Assembly (NCBI RefSeq): GCF_004798865.1
Contig: NW_025336587.1
Coordinates: forward strand, 1,676,734 to 1,740,733
Source: Varanus komodoensis
Lineage: Eukaryota > Chordata > Lepidosauria > Squamata > Varanidae
DNA: 64,000 bases
Direction: 5' to 3'
The notes below the pieces were generated by a model. The model was not told the origin of the DNA. It worked only from the letters and a program-made list of their open reading frames with translations, and did not search any database. This document shows, one piece after another, positions 26,001 to 33,869 of the stretch; within the stretch, counting starts at the first letter, position 1, and the number at the start of each line of letters is the position of its first letter. Made by a program: the position numbers and the translations under genes.

Positions 26001-27299
26001 CTGGAACTGCATTTTCGGCCTGAGCCAAACTCTGCAAGCACTGGGGATTCCATGGGCCATTTATCCACCCCGTGGATCTCCCCCGTCCCCACTCCATGGA
26101 TGGCACTCCAGCCACACTGCTCCATTTGGCATTAACTGCAAAAGCAAAAACAGACCCTGGAAACCAATGCAATGGTTTCCTGCAATGGCGGGCTAGCAAC
26201 AGGCCATGGCAGCCTGGCTTTGGTGCCCTGCTCTAATTTTTTGCCGGGGTGGCTGCTGTGGGACATTTGTGTTGCGTGCCCAGCACTAACTCTTGTTCAG
26301 CTCTGAAAAGTGGATTGGCAACCCTCCCACTGCTCTCGCTTCCTTCGGGTTCAACCTCCTTACCTGTCTGGCTGCCTTGGGTGCGGCAGCATGTGCGGCA
26401 TGTCCCAGAGGAGCACTCACCCAGAGCCCCACTGCTGGTGGGACAGATGTCCCCAGTATTGCAGGGCTGTGTCTCTCAAGCCTCCCCCTTTCTCCCCTCC
26501 TGCCCTTGTGCAAGGAACGTGGGCAGAGGGAGCTCTTGGGAGGGACCACCATTGGTGCTTCCAGGTGAGGCTTTTCATCCGGGCACGGCTGGCTCAGGTT
26601 CTGGAGGCCCTGCTCAAGTGCCCTCCTCAAGGAGCATCTCATCTCATCTCATCTCATCTCATCTCATCTCATCTCATCTCATCTCATCTCATCTCATCTC
26701 TCCTCCTCCTCCTCCTCCTCCTCCTCCTCACCATTGCTCTTGCTCACTTGGCAGGTGGCTGGGCATAGCATCTCTGCTACCAGCTCCACCATTGCCTGGC
26801 CTGGAGCAAGAGGCTGGGAACACACGGGCTGAAATGATGAAGAGGAGGGAGAATTCCTGGGCTCTTAGGGTGGGCCCATCGTGCTGCCCGCTTACATATT
26901 CCTCTGGCCTCCCTTGCTGCCAGACCTGCCCCTGAGACCTTTGCAGCCCTGCCGAGTTCTCCCCTGTTCTCCTCCCCATTTCTTCTTCCCAGGGACAGGA
27001 TGGGAGGGATTCTCCATGAAGGGGAAACTGGCACTGTGTGTGGGCTCTGTATCCCACACAGTTCTTCCAAGCAAGGCAATATTGGGCCTACGGCCTGGAC
27101 CTCTGACAGCGCCTCTCTCCCCTGCTCCTGCGCTCAGACCCAGAGTTCTCTTTTGCTCCGTGGTCTTTCAGCTCGGGTCCCCTTTCTCGTACTCACAATC
27201 CGGCTCCAGGTCATCCTGATGCAGCAGATCAAGCATCAAATCGACGTTCTCTGTGCTTCTGACGCCTTCAGAGAGACTGTCCGTCTCTCGTTCCTTAGG
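10323..27299 (-). CDS. Perilipin-like gene C, PAT-less, with two repeat exons
   Basis: Exons in coding order: 27299-27197, 24401-24205, 22973-22739, 22106-21913, 16046-14871 and 11717-10323. The phases chain exactly and the total is 3300 nt (1099 residues plus stop) from the first exon I can place; a start exon is still missing upstream. The N-terminal part is acidic (for example [14 protein letters not shown]) with no PAT domain. The shared perilipin part follows: [18 protein letters not shown], then [18 protein letters not shown], then [15 protein letters not shown] with a WT motif, then a helical bundle starting [16 protein letters not shown]. Perilipins coat lipid droplets through amphipathic 11-mer helices and this bundle. 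Here the last two exons are swollen to 392 and 464 residues by tandem repeats. Alternative: the 14871 donor (gtaact) may be skipped, giving a stop at 14844. Perilipin homology is firm; orthology to a named PLIN is not. Confidence 0.8.
11956..11983. repeat. AG dinucleotide microsatellite
   Basis: An uninterrupted run of AG units. Confidence 0.9.
12915..13085 (-). repeat. tRNA-headed SINE copy, diverged
   Basis: In reverse complement it reads as the squamate SINE: a 'tgcagtggttagagc' tRNA-like head (box A region), then 'ccagtcagtgcctctgaacc', then 'ctcagggttgttgtgaggataaaatgg'. It is more diverged than the 56.5 kb copy. Confidence 0.6.
13738..13978 (+). repeat. tRNA-headed SINE copy
   Basis: Starts 'cagtgcggtgtagtggttaac', continues through a box-B-like 'ggatctagtcccc' and the 'cctcacagggtggttgttgtgg' core, and ends in 'gcgggatataaatctgataa'. 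It is the same family as copies at 44.0, 46.6 and 56.6 kb. Confidence 0.75.
14395..14812. mobile_element. Non-autonomous hAT-type DNA transposon
   Basis: The ends form an imperfect inverted repeat: 'cagcggttcccaac' on the left and 'gtttggaaccgctg' on the right, the terminal signature of Charlie-like hAT elements. The ~418-bp interior has no transposase frame. The flanking 8-mers (tcctaggg and ctgtagag) share only a TAG core, so the target duplication is eroded. It lies about 60 bp from the gene C exon at 14871. Confidence 0.6.
14871..16046 (-). CDS. Gene C 'WxxW' exon swollen by acidic/proline repeats
   Basis: Acceptor cccag above 16046 and donor gtaact at 14870, phase 0 at both ends, 392 codons. 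It opens [15 protein letters not shown] and [14 protein letters not shown], matching the PLIN2/PLIN3 exon (QKLxxxxxxLHQMWLSWNQK). In genes A and B the equivalent exon has only 44 and 52 codons. The extra ~340 residues hold four to five copies of [13 protein letters not shown], a middle stretch of [11 protein letters not shown]-like units, then ten or so [13 protein letters not shown] units. The block is strongly acidic and proline-rich, so probably disordered. Confidence 0.8.
15024..15351 (-). repeat. Near-identical [13 protein letters not shown] coding minisatellite
   Basis: A 39-nt unit alternates with shorter 24-27-nt forms; adjacent copies differ at few bases. On the plus strand it reads 'ggaggtggcaccacgatctc' followed by 'ttccacgggctcttccac'. 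High identity between copies suggests recent turnover, and copy number should vary among individuals. Confidence 0.9.
15640..15830 (-). repeat. [13 protein letters not shown] coding tandem repeat
   Basis: Four to five copies of a 39-nt unit, with the two copies at about 15690-15790 almost identical. The period equals that of the neighbouring VEE array although the encoded motif differs. Confidence 0.85.
16125..16340 (+). mobile_element. CR1 LINE 3' end, older subfamily
   Basis: Matches the CR1 tail: 'aaattaggaacaacttcctg', then 'ggaggtggtgggctctctca', then 'gatggccttcttggcc', ending in 'tgttctatgatcctatga', the short-tandem 3' tail of CR1. Confidence 0.7.
16610..17025 (+). mobile_element. 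L2-clade LINE 3' end
   Basis: Encodes the LINE tail [18 protein letters not shown] followed by an AT-rich 3'UTR ending 'tgtaagccatcctgaggctc'. The same tail is found at 20.96 and 35.85 kb. Confidence 0.75.
17026..17062. repeat. GATA microsatellite
   Basis: About nine GATA units directly after the L2-clade 3' end, which may have grown from that element's tail. Confidence 0.9.
17400..17730 (+). mobile_element. CR1-L3-like LINE 3' end
   Basis: The order 'ggaattggtttccacaagatgtag', 'ggatgaattcctggaag', 'ggctatgcatggttactagtcc', 'ccagttgctggggaacatgg' follows the 3' end of CR1-L3-type LINEs. Confidence 0.65.
17860..20190 (+). mobile_element. CR1 LINE, 5'-truncated, broken ORF2
   Basis: Begins in the endonuclease tail ([18 protein letters not shown]) and runs through the reverse transcriptase ([67 protein letters not shown]) to the 'ctagatggcctgggagacc' tail and short-tandem end. 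The catalytic FADD is replaced by LAND (LANDSK), and stops and frameshifts split the frame at about 18740, 19627 and 19838, so this copy is dead. It lies in the gene C intron, opposite in sense to that gene. Confidence 0.9.
20960..21325 (+). mobile_element. L2-clade LINE 3' end
   Basis: Encodes [18 protein letters not shown] and [13 protein letters not shown], followed by an AT-rich tail ending in 'ttaaataaataaataac'. Confidence 0.75.
21913..22106 (-). CDS. Gene C perilipin helix exon (LGSL-type)
   Basis: 194 nt, phase 1 in and 0 out, acceptor ccccag, donor gtgagt. Encodes [15 protein letters not shown] and [18 protein letters not shown], then [19 protein letters not shown]. It aligns with PLIN3 LGSLSERLRQHAYEHSLGKL and is the same length as the exon of gene B at 47160-47353. 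Confidence 0.85.
22739..22973 (-). CDS. Gene C exon with YLPLT motif
   Basis: 235 nt, phase 0 in and 1 out. Starts [16 protein letters not shown] and ends [22 protein letters not shown]2 has [19 protein letters not shown] at the equivalent place. The 11-mer amphipathic array that precedes this in PLIN2/3/4 is reduced here. Confidence 0.85.
23312..23336. repeat. Poly-C tract
   Basis: 25 cytosines in a row in a gene C intron; homopolymer length may be an assembly estimate. Confidence 0.8.
24205..24401 (-). CDS. Gene C acidic N-terminal exon 2
   Basis: Acceptor tttctcaacag, phase 1 in; donor gtacct, phase 0 out. Encodes [20 protein letters not shown] and [18 protein letters not shown]. It is acidic, with no PAT signature and no other domain that I recognise. 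Confidence 0.7.
24805..25880 (+). mobile_element. CR1 LINE, 3' part
   Basis: Starts inside the reverse transcriptase ([14 protein letters not shown]). FADD is kept (HFADDTKSG), as is [18 protein letters not shown]. It ends in the tail 'ctagacggcccaggagacc' and 'tctatgtttctatgttt'. The frame shifts near 25335. It sits within a gene C intron. Confidence 0.9.
26636..26700. repeat. ATCTC pentanucleotide microsatellite (13 units)
   Basis: Thirteen perfect ATCTC units, followed directly by a TCC run at 26701-26729. A long plus-strand frame over it is repeat-made (SSHLI units) and not a gene. Confidence 0.95.
26701..26729. repeat. TCC trinucleotide microsatellite
   Basis: About ten TCC units continuing from the pentanucleotide array. 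Confidence 0.9.
27197..27299 (-). CDS. Gene C acidic N-terminal exon, first placed
   Basis: Acceptor ttgatcag above 27299, donor gtgagt at 27196, phase 0 in and 1 out. The joining codon with the 24.4 kb exon is TCT. Encodes [12 protein letters not shown] and [14 protein letters not shown]. It has no start codon in a useful place, so an upstream exon ending in phase 0 must exist. Confidence 0.6.
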
Positions 27300-27333
27300 C
27301 TGATCAAATGTGAGGAGAGGCAGCATTAGCAGG

Positions 27334-28330
27334 GGTCCCCAAACTTTCGGCCTTCCTCGGCGCTTTTGGCATTTTGAGCAACTTGTTGGGCGCTCTCACA
27401 AAATGGCTATTATGGAAGGGTGTTTGCCTGTTCTTGAAATTGCTACCAGGGTGGGCTTGGCCATGCACTTAGCAAAACTTAAAAGAATAGTAACTTAGCT
27501 AAGATCTTCCTAGGAACGAGGTTCCCGGAACAGCTTTCAGGGCGTAAAGCAAGGTTAAAAATGAAAAAGCCATGACACTCAAGGAAAAGGAGATGGGGAG
27601 GGCAAAGGAAAAAAGAAAAGCCAAGCTAACTCAACAGTTTAACAAACATAACTGTAGATTTTATGAGAACTAGCTAGCAAAAAACCTTGTTGTTTTTTAA
27701 CATGCATTTTCTCATAATGGACCGAAGCCTTTTGTTAACAGATAATGTTCTGCCATTATCAGACTAGCTTCAAGTCTGAAGCTATTTCAAACTAGCTTCA
27801 AGTCTTTTTAGAAAAGTATTTGCAAGACAATGACTGCTCTTTTGGGGGTGATGATACCTCCAGTTTGTGTGGAGGAACTCAGTGGAGTCTTCCAGGTGGA
27901 TTCAGTGCAGCCCTGTAGATTTCCCACCTCGCTCAAAAAATTGCACTCAAGAGTTTTGTGGGCTCATGTTCCACAGACTCACAGTTGCATGAATTTACAG
28001 TAGCAACCAATGTTAATGAAGGTTTCTGCTATCAAATCATCCCAAAAGCCTGGTCTTCTAACTGGGAAATCCTTTTCATGTTGCACATGAAATCTAGCAC
28101 CTCTTCTTTCAACAGGCACTGCCCTGCTGCTTTAAAACAGATCTTTTCAGCCTTAAGGGCTACAAACTTGGTTTTTTTTAAAGAAATAAGCAGTGGCAGA
28201 ATTCCTGCCCTGTTGGAGTCTGGGTCCAATTCAAGGTGCTTGCATGAGGGTGAGAGAGGGAGCGCCATATTCACAAAACTTCGCAGTGTAATGACCGCAG
28301 CTGTGGTGATGGGGTGATTTTTGTGCCTCT
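27334..28330. mobile_element. hAT-like DNA transposon remnant
   Basis: A 'caggggtccccaaactttcgg' end of Charlie-like type is followed by 'gggcgctctcacaaaatggc'. The other end is not clear, so the right border is a guess. A second fragment with 'gggcactctcaccaaatggc' lies at about 32512-32600. Confidence 0.4.
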
Positions 28331-30295
28331 AAGTATCAGCCGAGTTCTAGTCTGTAGTTTTGTTTGTTTATTTGCTTGTCATGCTTTCAGATACCTGTTC
28401 TTTCTCGTAGTCTGCACAGGTGTTGATCGAAAAAAATGTAATCCAGGGTGAGGATGCCAAGAAACAGAGGGAAGGAAATGAAATGGCAGAGTGGTTAGAC
28501 TCAAAGTTAGACAAAAGCAGAAGCAAAGACCTTTTCTAAGTCCATTCTGTGGCAGAAAGGAGACATGATGTCCCGAGAGGGGATGCAGTCAAAACCAGAT
28601 TTGGAAGCAGCTTCAAGACTGTCTCTGCACTGGGAATGGGTAGAGGGACCAATCGCAAAACCATCCAAGAATTGGAACCTTCCAAGGCCAGCTCGTGTTC
28701 CTAGGGCACTGGAGAGCTGGACCATCAAGTCAACTAGTCCCACCTGGAGTGCTCAGGAGCTGCTACTCCATGGAGCCTTGAGTGCTTGGCGGGGGAGGGG
28801 GAATTAAAGGACAGTGTTCTAGCTGGTGTTGTTCCTGCTGAGCCTCCAAATGCCCTTTGCCAGAAAAACCCTGATAAGATGTCCTAGCAAGTATTAGTGG
28901 TAGTCGGCTTTGTTTTTCCATTGGCAGCTGGTTTATCTCCATGGAGGGAACAACTGGGGATGCAAGCTGCCCGTCCTTGAAGGATCTGCAACCGTTGGAT
29001 GTTTTTATTATTCATCGCTCAGTGCTGAGACAGCCTTGAAGCTGCCACCTAGGCTCTGCAAACCCAAGTCTGGTTTTAACTCCTTCCTCCCACGTCAGGA
29101 CATCGTGCCCGCTTTCCTTCATGGTCGATGAGTGAGCCTCCCGGATCCACCTCTGCTGCTTCCCTTCAGCCCCATTTTTCAGCAATGCTAAAACCACTTT
29201 CCTTTATTAAGTCATCTGATTTAATTTATTAATTCAGCTAGTTGGGAGCCTCAGGCATGAGTCTGAAATGGGTCCTCCAGAGCTCCCCAGTGGCCTTGCC
29301 TTTCCCCCAAGCACCCTTCATTTGGTAGCCTTTTCTGAAGCCCACTCCCATTCCAAAAGCTTGAAGAGCCTCTCCTGGCAACCAGACCTTAAAGCAGGAT
29401 ATTTTGGTGTGTTTGGCTCCACCCTTTTTACTTTAGGACACACCACTCCTGGAGCACAGACCCCAAGAGCGTCTCCCAACTGGTGTTGGGATGAAAGGGG
29501 TTCAGCACCCGGGGTCTAAGCCCTGCTCCTGCATTTTGCACCCAGTCGTGGCAACAGGAACTGGTGTGCGGTGGATTCGAATTTGGACGTCATTAGGTCC
29601 ATTGGCTGTCGTGCCATCCCAACCCTCAACCCCCCCCCGCCCCCCGTTGCCAGGTTCTTCTGCATCACTAGCACAAAAGCAAGATTTTTGCTAGAGTAGC
29701 AAGACACATGCTCACACTGTGTCCCTCTGCCTTGGACATATATCTGCCTTGGACCCCCCCAAACCAGGGGTGGTCAACTGGTGGGCCTCCATATTTTTTC
29801 CTGTCTACATTTTCCCAATGGTGAAGGATGATGGGAGCTGTAGGCCAAAGCGCACTGCAGTGCCCAATGATCCATTTTCAGCCGAAGTACGAATCGCTGT
29901 GGGGCAGGCCTAGGTGACAATCATCGTTATTATTCATGGCCATATTCACAGTAATATTATTATTGCCCGTATCTTGTACCTTAACATCTTTTCTGGCTAG
30001 GAACCCAGCCTTAGGAGAGAGCCTTTCAAGTTTTTAGAATGGGAAAATTTAACTGCAAAAATGGGAAGCCCCAGGGAAAGGCTGTGACCATCTGAGGGGA
30101 CCCAGTGGGCCGCCCTGCGAGGCGGAGGCTGCAATCATCCCCTCGCTCGGAGGCTCTGCCCCGTGGCCTGCAGACATTCCCACACCGATCCCGCAGAGGC
30201 CGCCTTGTGGCAGCTGCTCCTCCTCCCCAAAGGCCATGCCACAGGTGGCCCCGTGTCTTGCGGGGGTTGCTGCTCCGGCAGCCCCTTGCACTCAC
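28331..30295. other. Intron or spacer upstream of gene C, nothing recognised
   Basis: Only a 'gatgatgggagctgtaggcc' repeat fragment at about 29800-29860 stands out. No exon could be supported. Confidence 0.4.
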
Positions 30296-30440
30296 TGTCA
30301 TCCATGAGCGCTGGGACCGTCCTGGTGTGGGGGGCCGGAAAGAGCCCTCGGGTTCATGGCAGCATCTTTGCTGAGACACTGCAGCATTCCGTGCTGCTCT
30401 TGTGAAGCTGCGTGATGTCACAGACGGGCCCACTCCGGCG
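30296..30440 (-). other. Possible first exon and promoter of gene C
   Basis: A GC-rich stretch ends on the minus strand with two overlapping ATGs and the donor gtgagtgcaag at 30295. Read as ATG ACA it gives phase 0 and would join the 27299 exon in frame; the other ATG (Met-Asp-Asp) is in phase 1 and would not. A CRE-like tgatgtca lies at 30413-30420. This is inference from signals alone. Confidence 0.3.
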
Positions 30441-30604
30441 CAGGAACCCGGGAGAGGGGAAGGGGCCGATGTGGGGAAGCAATTCTGCTCATCAGTGGGG
30501 CAGTAGTCAGTTCCAAAGGGTGCGCACTTGTGCCCTTTGAGTCCAAAACTCCAGGCAGCCCTGCGGCTCCATCTCAGAGCCTTCTGTTATGCATTGTGAT
30601 GCAG

Positions 30605-30720
30605 GTGCTGGGCTGGGGACTTAGTGACTTTGGGACAGTCCCTCACTCTCAGACTTACCTACCTTGCGGGGAGGTTGTTGTGGGGCTGGAATGCAGAGCA
30701 GGAAGTTTGTTGGTAGGAGT
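30605..30720 (+). repeat. SINE fragment
   Basis: The core 'agtgactttgggacagtccc' and 'ttgttgtggggctggaatgc' match the middle of the tRNA-headed SINE; the head is missing. Confidence 0.5.
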
Positions 30721-30774
30721 AAATTCTCTCTCTCTAAAATTAATAATAATTTTCTAAATTGCCCGGTTGCTGAA

Positions 30775-30850
30775 ACAGAGAAACAGAGCAAGTCAGAAGG
30801 GACCTCCTGGACCATCTAGTCTGACCCCCAGCTCTAGCCAGCTCCAGGTG
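30775..30850 (-). mobile_element. CR1 LINE 3' tip
   Basis: In reverse complement it matches the last ~75 bp of the main CR1 subfamily ('ggtcagactagatggtccag' and 'ttctgacttgctctgtttct'). Confidence 0.8.
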
Positions 30851-31009
30851 GCAATCGAATACAGCATGATGAAATGCAGTCTAAATGTTTAAAAATGTAG
30901 GATCATTTAAAAAAAAAATCCAAGGGAAACCTAGCAGCAGCACAAGGAGTTACAACTCAGACCTAGTTTCAGGTAACACCTAAGGGCTGTGTATGGATTG
31001 AGAGTGGTT

Positions 31010-31205
31010 TGTTGATAAAGAGGATGTCTTGCTGTCAGAATCCAACTGGGGGAACAAACCATGATGGATAACCCACAGTCTGCATCAGTTCTTTTTCATG
31101 GGTTGTTTGTGGTTAACAAGCCAGGGCGACAACCCATGCTCCAACAACACACACATTCAATCCAGAGTTGACTCTTGAGTTATCAGGTTGTCTCAACTCA
31201 GCCAC
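31010..31205. repeat. Unclassified element with 'cagacaacac'-type ends, copy 1
   Basis: Contains 'gtggttaacaagcca' and 'gagttatcaggttgtctcaa', shared with copies at 41.1-42.2 and 50.5-50.7 kb. No coding potential. Confidence 0.4.
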
Positions 31206-32284
31206 AGGGCTAGATTTTAAACAACATACTAAAAACTGATGTGACAAAGGTGGGGAGAGGGGCCTATTGAGGTGTTCTTTCCAAGGTCCCCCCAAAACTA
31301 GAGCTGGTGTTGGTGGTTCTAACATGCAAAGGGCTGAGAGAGGAATCGCATCTCACACGTGTCTTTCTGTTCCTATTACTTGTCACATTGCAAGTTTTAA
31401 GTGACACAGCACAGAGAGGAAAAAACTGGTTCCAGAAGGATTTAGCTTTGGATCCAGGCACCTCCAGCTCAAAGGACTGGGGGCCTGAGATGTTTTCTGT
31501 TCCAGCAAGGACTAGGCAGAAACTAGGCTAGATAAGACTAATTGTTTTGACTTCATAAAAAAGTTTGCTTTAGATGTTCCTTTTCAATCAACCCTACATT
31601 TGGGATCTTGAGGAGTGGAACCTTGTTTTGCTTCTAGCGAAAGGGCCATGGTTCAGAGGGAGAAAGCAAATGCTTTGTGCACAAGGGGCCCAATGCCCCA
31701 GTTTGTTTAGGTAAGTTTGGGAAAGAGACCTACGAGGTGGTGTAGATGGTCCTGGATTAGATGAACAATGAGTTTAACTTCTTACAAAGCAGCATCCTCA
31801 GTCCTGTTGAACTCAGAAAATCATAGGGACTAGCATGACAGGCAGAGCATCTGATCTTCATGGGCTTAGTCCCAGAAGCAGCATGAAGCAGGGTGGGAAA
31901 TGACCTGGGAAGTGGCTGCAGAATCACTCTCAGGGGAGTTCTCCATGGCCTGAGCTGTTCCTCCAGACAAGGTCAAGCTTCCTGCTGAGCTCCTTTAAAG
32001 ACCATGCTAAAACGGCCAGGCATGGAGTGCTTACCCCTCATCCCGCTCTTGGCTTTTGAAAGCATCTTGTGCTGGAGAACAGAAAAGAGGCTGTCCCGTG
32101 GCAGCTCTCCGAAACAGAGCTGCCACGGGGAAACAGACGGGGAAATAATGCCATCAGCACTTGCTGGCCACCAGGACAGCCTACAATTAACATAGCAGAA
32201 ATGCCCCAAGTTTTCTGCTGCTCTCCCTCCACCAGAAAGCAGATTCCATATTTTATGTTATATCCCTCCTTGTTTCTTTTTTTA

Positions 32285-32480
32285 AAGAACTCAAAGTGTT
32301 TTACATCATTCTCTGGCTGCTGCTGCTGTCCATATTACCCCCACAACAACAACCCTGTGAGGTAGGCTGGACTGAGAGCCTGTGACTGGCCCAAAGGCAC
32401 CCAGTGGGCTCCATGGCTGAGCGGGGACTAGAACCCAGATCATCTAAGTCCGTGTCCCTTGCTCTTTTCCACTGCACCAC
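32285..32480 (-). repeat. tRNA-headed SINE copy
   Basis: Reverse complement shows 'gtggtgcagtggaaaag', the 'gggttctagtccccgctcag' box-B region and the 'cctcacagggttgttgttgt' core. Confidence 0.7.
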
Positions 32481-33499
32481 ACAAGTGGGTTGTTGTTTCC
32501 TTTGGGTTAGGGGACCCCCACCCTCTCTGGGACCTTTTGAGAGCGTGTCATGGGCACTCTCACCAAATGGCTGCTGTTGTGTGCAGTGTGGTGGTTGTTG
32601 CCCATGCACAAAAGGATTCCCGGTATGTTGGCCTCACAGCATGAACACAACCTTGTGAGGCAGACTCCCATGCCCCTTTGTTGCTCTGAGTAACACTCTG
32701 AATCAGGAGGGCCGCATGCCTCCTGAGCATGGAATGAAAGCTGGGAGCAACTCTCCAGAACTGAACTCTAAATCATTGGAATAACAAATGTGGCCACACT
32801 GGAGAGCAGCAACTTGGGCAGCTTTGTTTTCCGCTCCTTTCTTAACAATGTCTAACATGAAGCTTGCTTGCTTCTCTGCAGCTGTGCTTTTGCAGCGTGG
32901 CCTCCCCCTCCCCCGCACACGATGACTCTCCTGATTAGTCAGTCACTGCTAGGCCAAATCTCAACCTCCTGGACGCAGAGCTGGAGATTTTACCCCGATA
33001 TGCTTTCCTCTATCTGCATTCGCTATTTTGATGCCCTCCCAGGCTGGAGGGATCCTCTTCAGCCGTTCACAGCCGCTTTTGTTTTTCAGCCTTCCCAAAT
33101 AATGGAATGTCAAGACCAAACCAACTCGTAAGCATTCTTTTCACACAGTAGCTGTGCAAGGGACCCATGTGCAAGGCTCAGTCCAACAGCACCCTCAGGC
33201 CCATCTTCCCCTGGTAGACAAGAGCACATGACCCCTACTCCTGGAGGCTCTAAAGAGCAATGGGGATTGGTAGCCATTGAAAACCTTATCCTCACTGAAT
33301 CTGTGCAAGCCATTTTCTAATATAATGTATGTTTAATTAATATAAGCCTCTTTCTCTGTGCTTCCACCCAATATTTTAAATTTAATTGGGGGGCTCTATT
33401 TGCCTTACTGTTAAACAGTCCCAAGACTATGGTAAGGGATGGTCTAAAAAGTGTTAAACAAACAAACAAACAAAATTTAAAAAATCAGAGGAGGGTGAG

Positions 33500-33775
33500 T
33501 GGTGCAGCATAACTGAATTTGGGTTTTCCAATCCCCTTTTAAAGTCATTCAAATTGGATTTGGGTTTTCCAATCCCCTTTTAAAGTCATTCAGATTAGTG
33601 GTCATCACCCCTTCCCTTAGCAGTGAATTCCATAATTTAACTATGTGCCGTGTGAAGAAGGGTTTCCTTTTATCTGTCCTAGCCTCCCACCAGTCAGCTT
33701 CCTGGAATGACCCTGGGTTCAAATGCTGTGGGAGTGGAAGAAAAAGGTCTCCACTTTCTCCACACTAGCCATAAA
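33500..33775 (-). mobile_element. CR1-L3-like LINE 3' part
   Basis: In reverse complement it reads 'gtggagaaagtggag', then 'ggaggctaggacagataaaa', 'tcttcacacggcacatag' and 'tttaaaaggggattgg', the order of a CR1-L3-type tail. It contains the 41-bp duplication noted separately. Confidence 0.6.
33517..33597. repeat. 41-bp tandem duplication
   Basis: Two adjacent copies starting 'atttgggttttccaatcccc', at 33517-33557 and 33558 onward, differing at about one base. Young duplication inside an older LINE fragment. Confidence 0.85.
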
Positions 33776-33802
33776 TTAGAATGTCTGTCTTGCTTTTTTC
33801 TA

Positions 33803-33861
33803 CCATCATCATCATCATCATCACCATCACCATCACCATCACCATCACCATCATCATCATC
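33803..33861. repeat. ATC/ACC trinucleotide microsatellite
   Basis: ATC units flank an inner block of CACCAT units, immediately before the L2-clade LINE. Confidence 0.9.
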
Positions 33862-33869
33862 TTCATTTC

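Noticed and set aside
26249-26935. Plus-strand 228-residue frame with SSHLI repeats
   Set aside because: Produced by the ATCTC and TCC microsatellites within an intron.
28032-28274. Minus-strand 80-residue frame
   Set aside because: Lies in a probable hAT remnant and shows no domain or splice support.
30026-30433. Minus-strand 135-residue frame in GC-rich sequence
   Set aside because: No in-frame ATG before Met-Thr at its end, and it crosses a good donor; only its 5' side is kept as a possible first exon.
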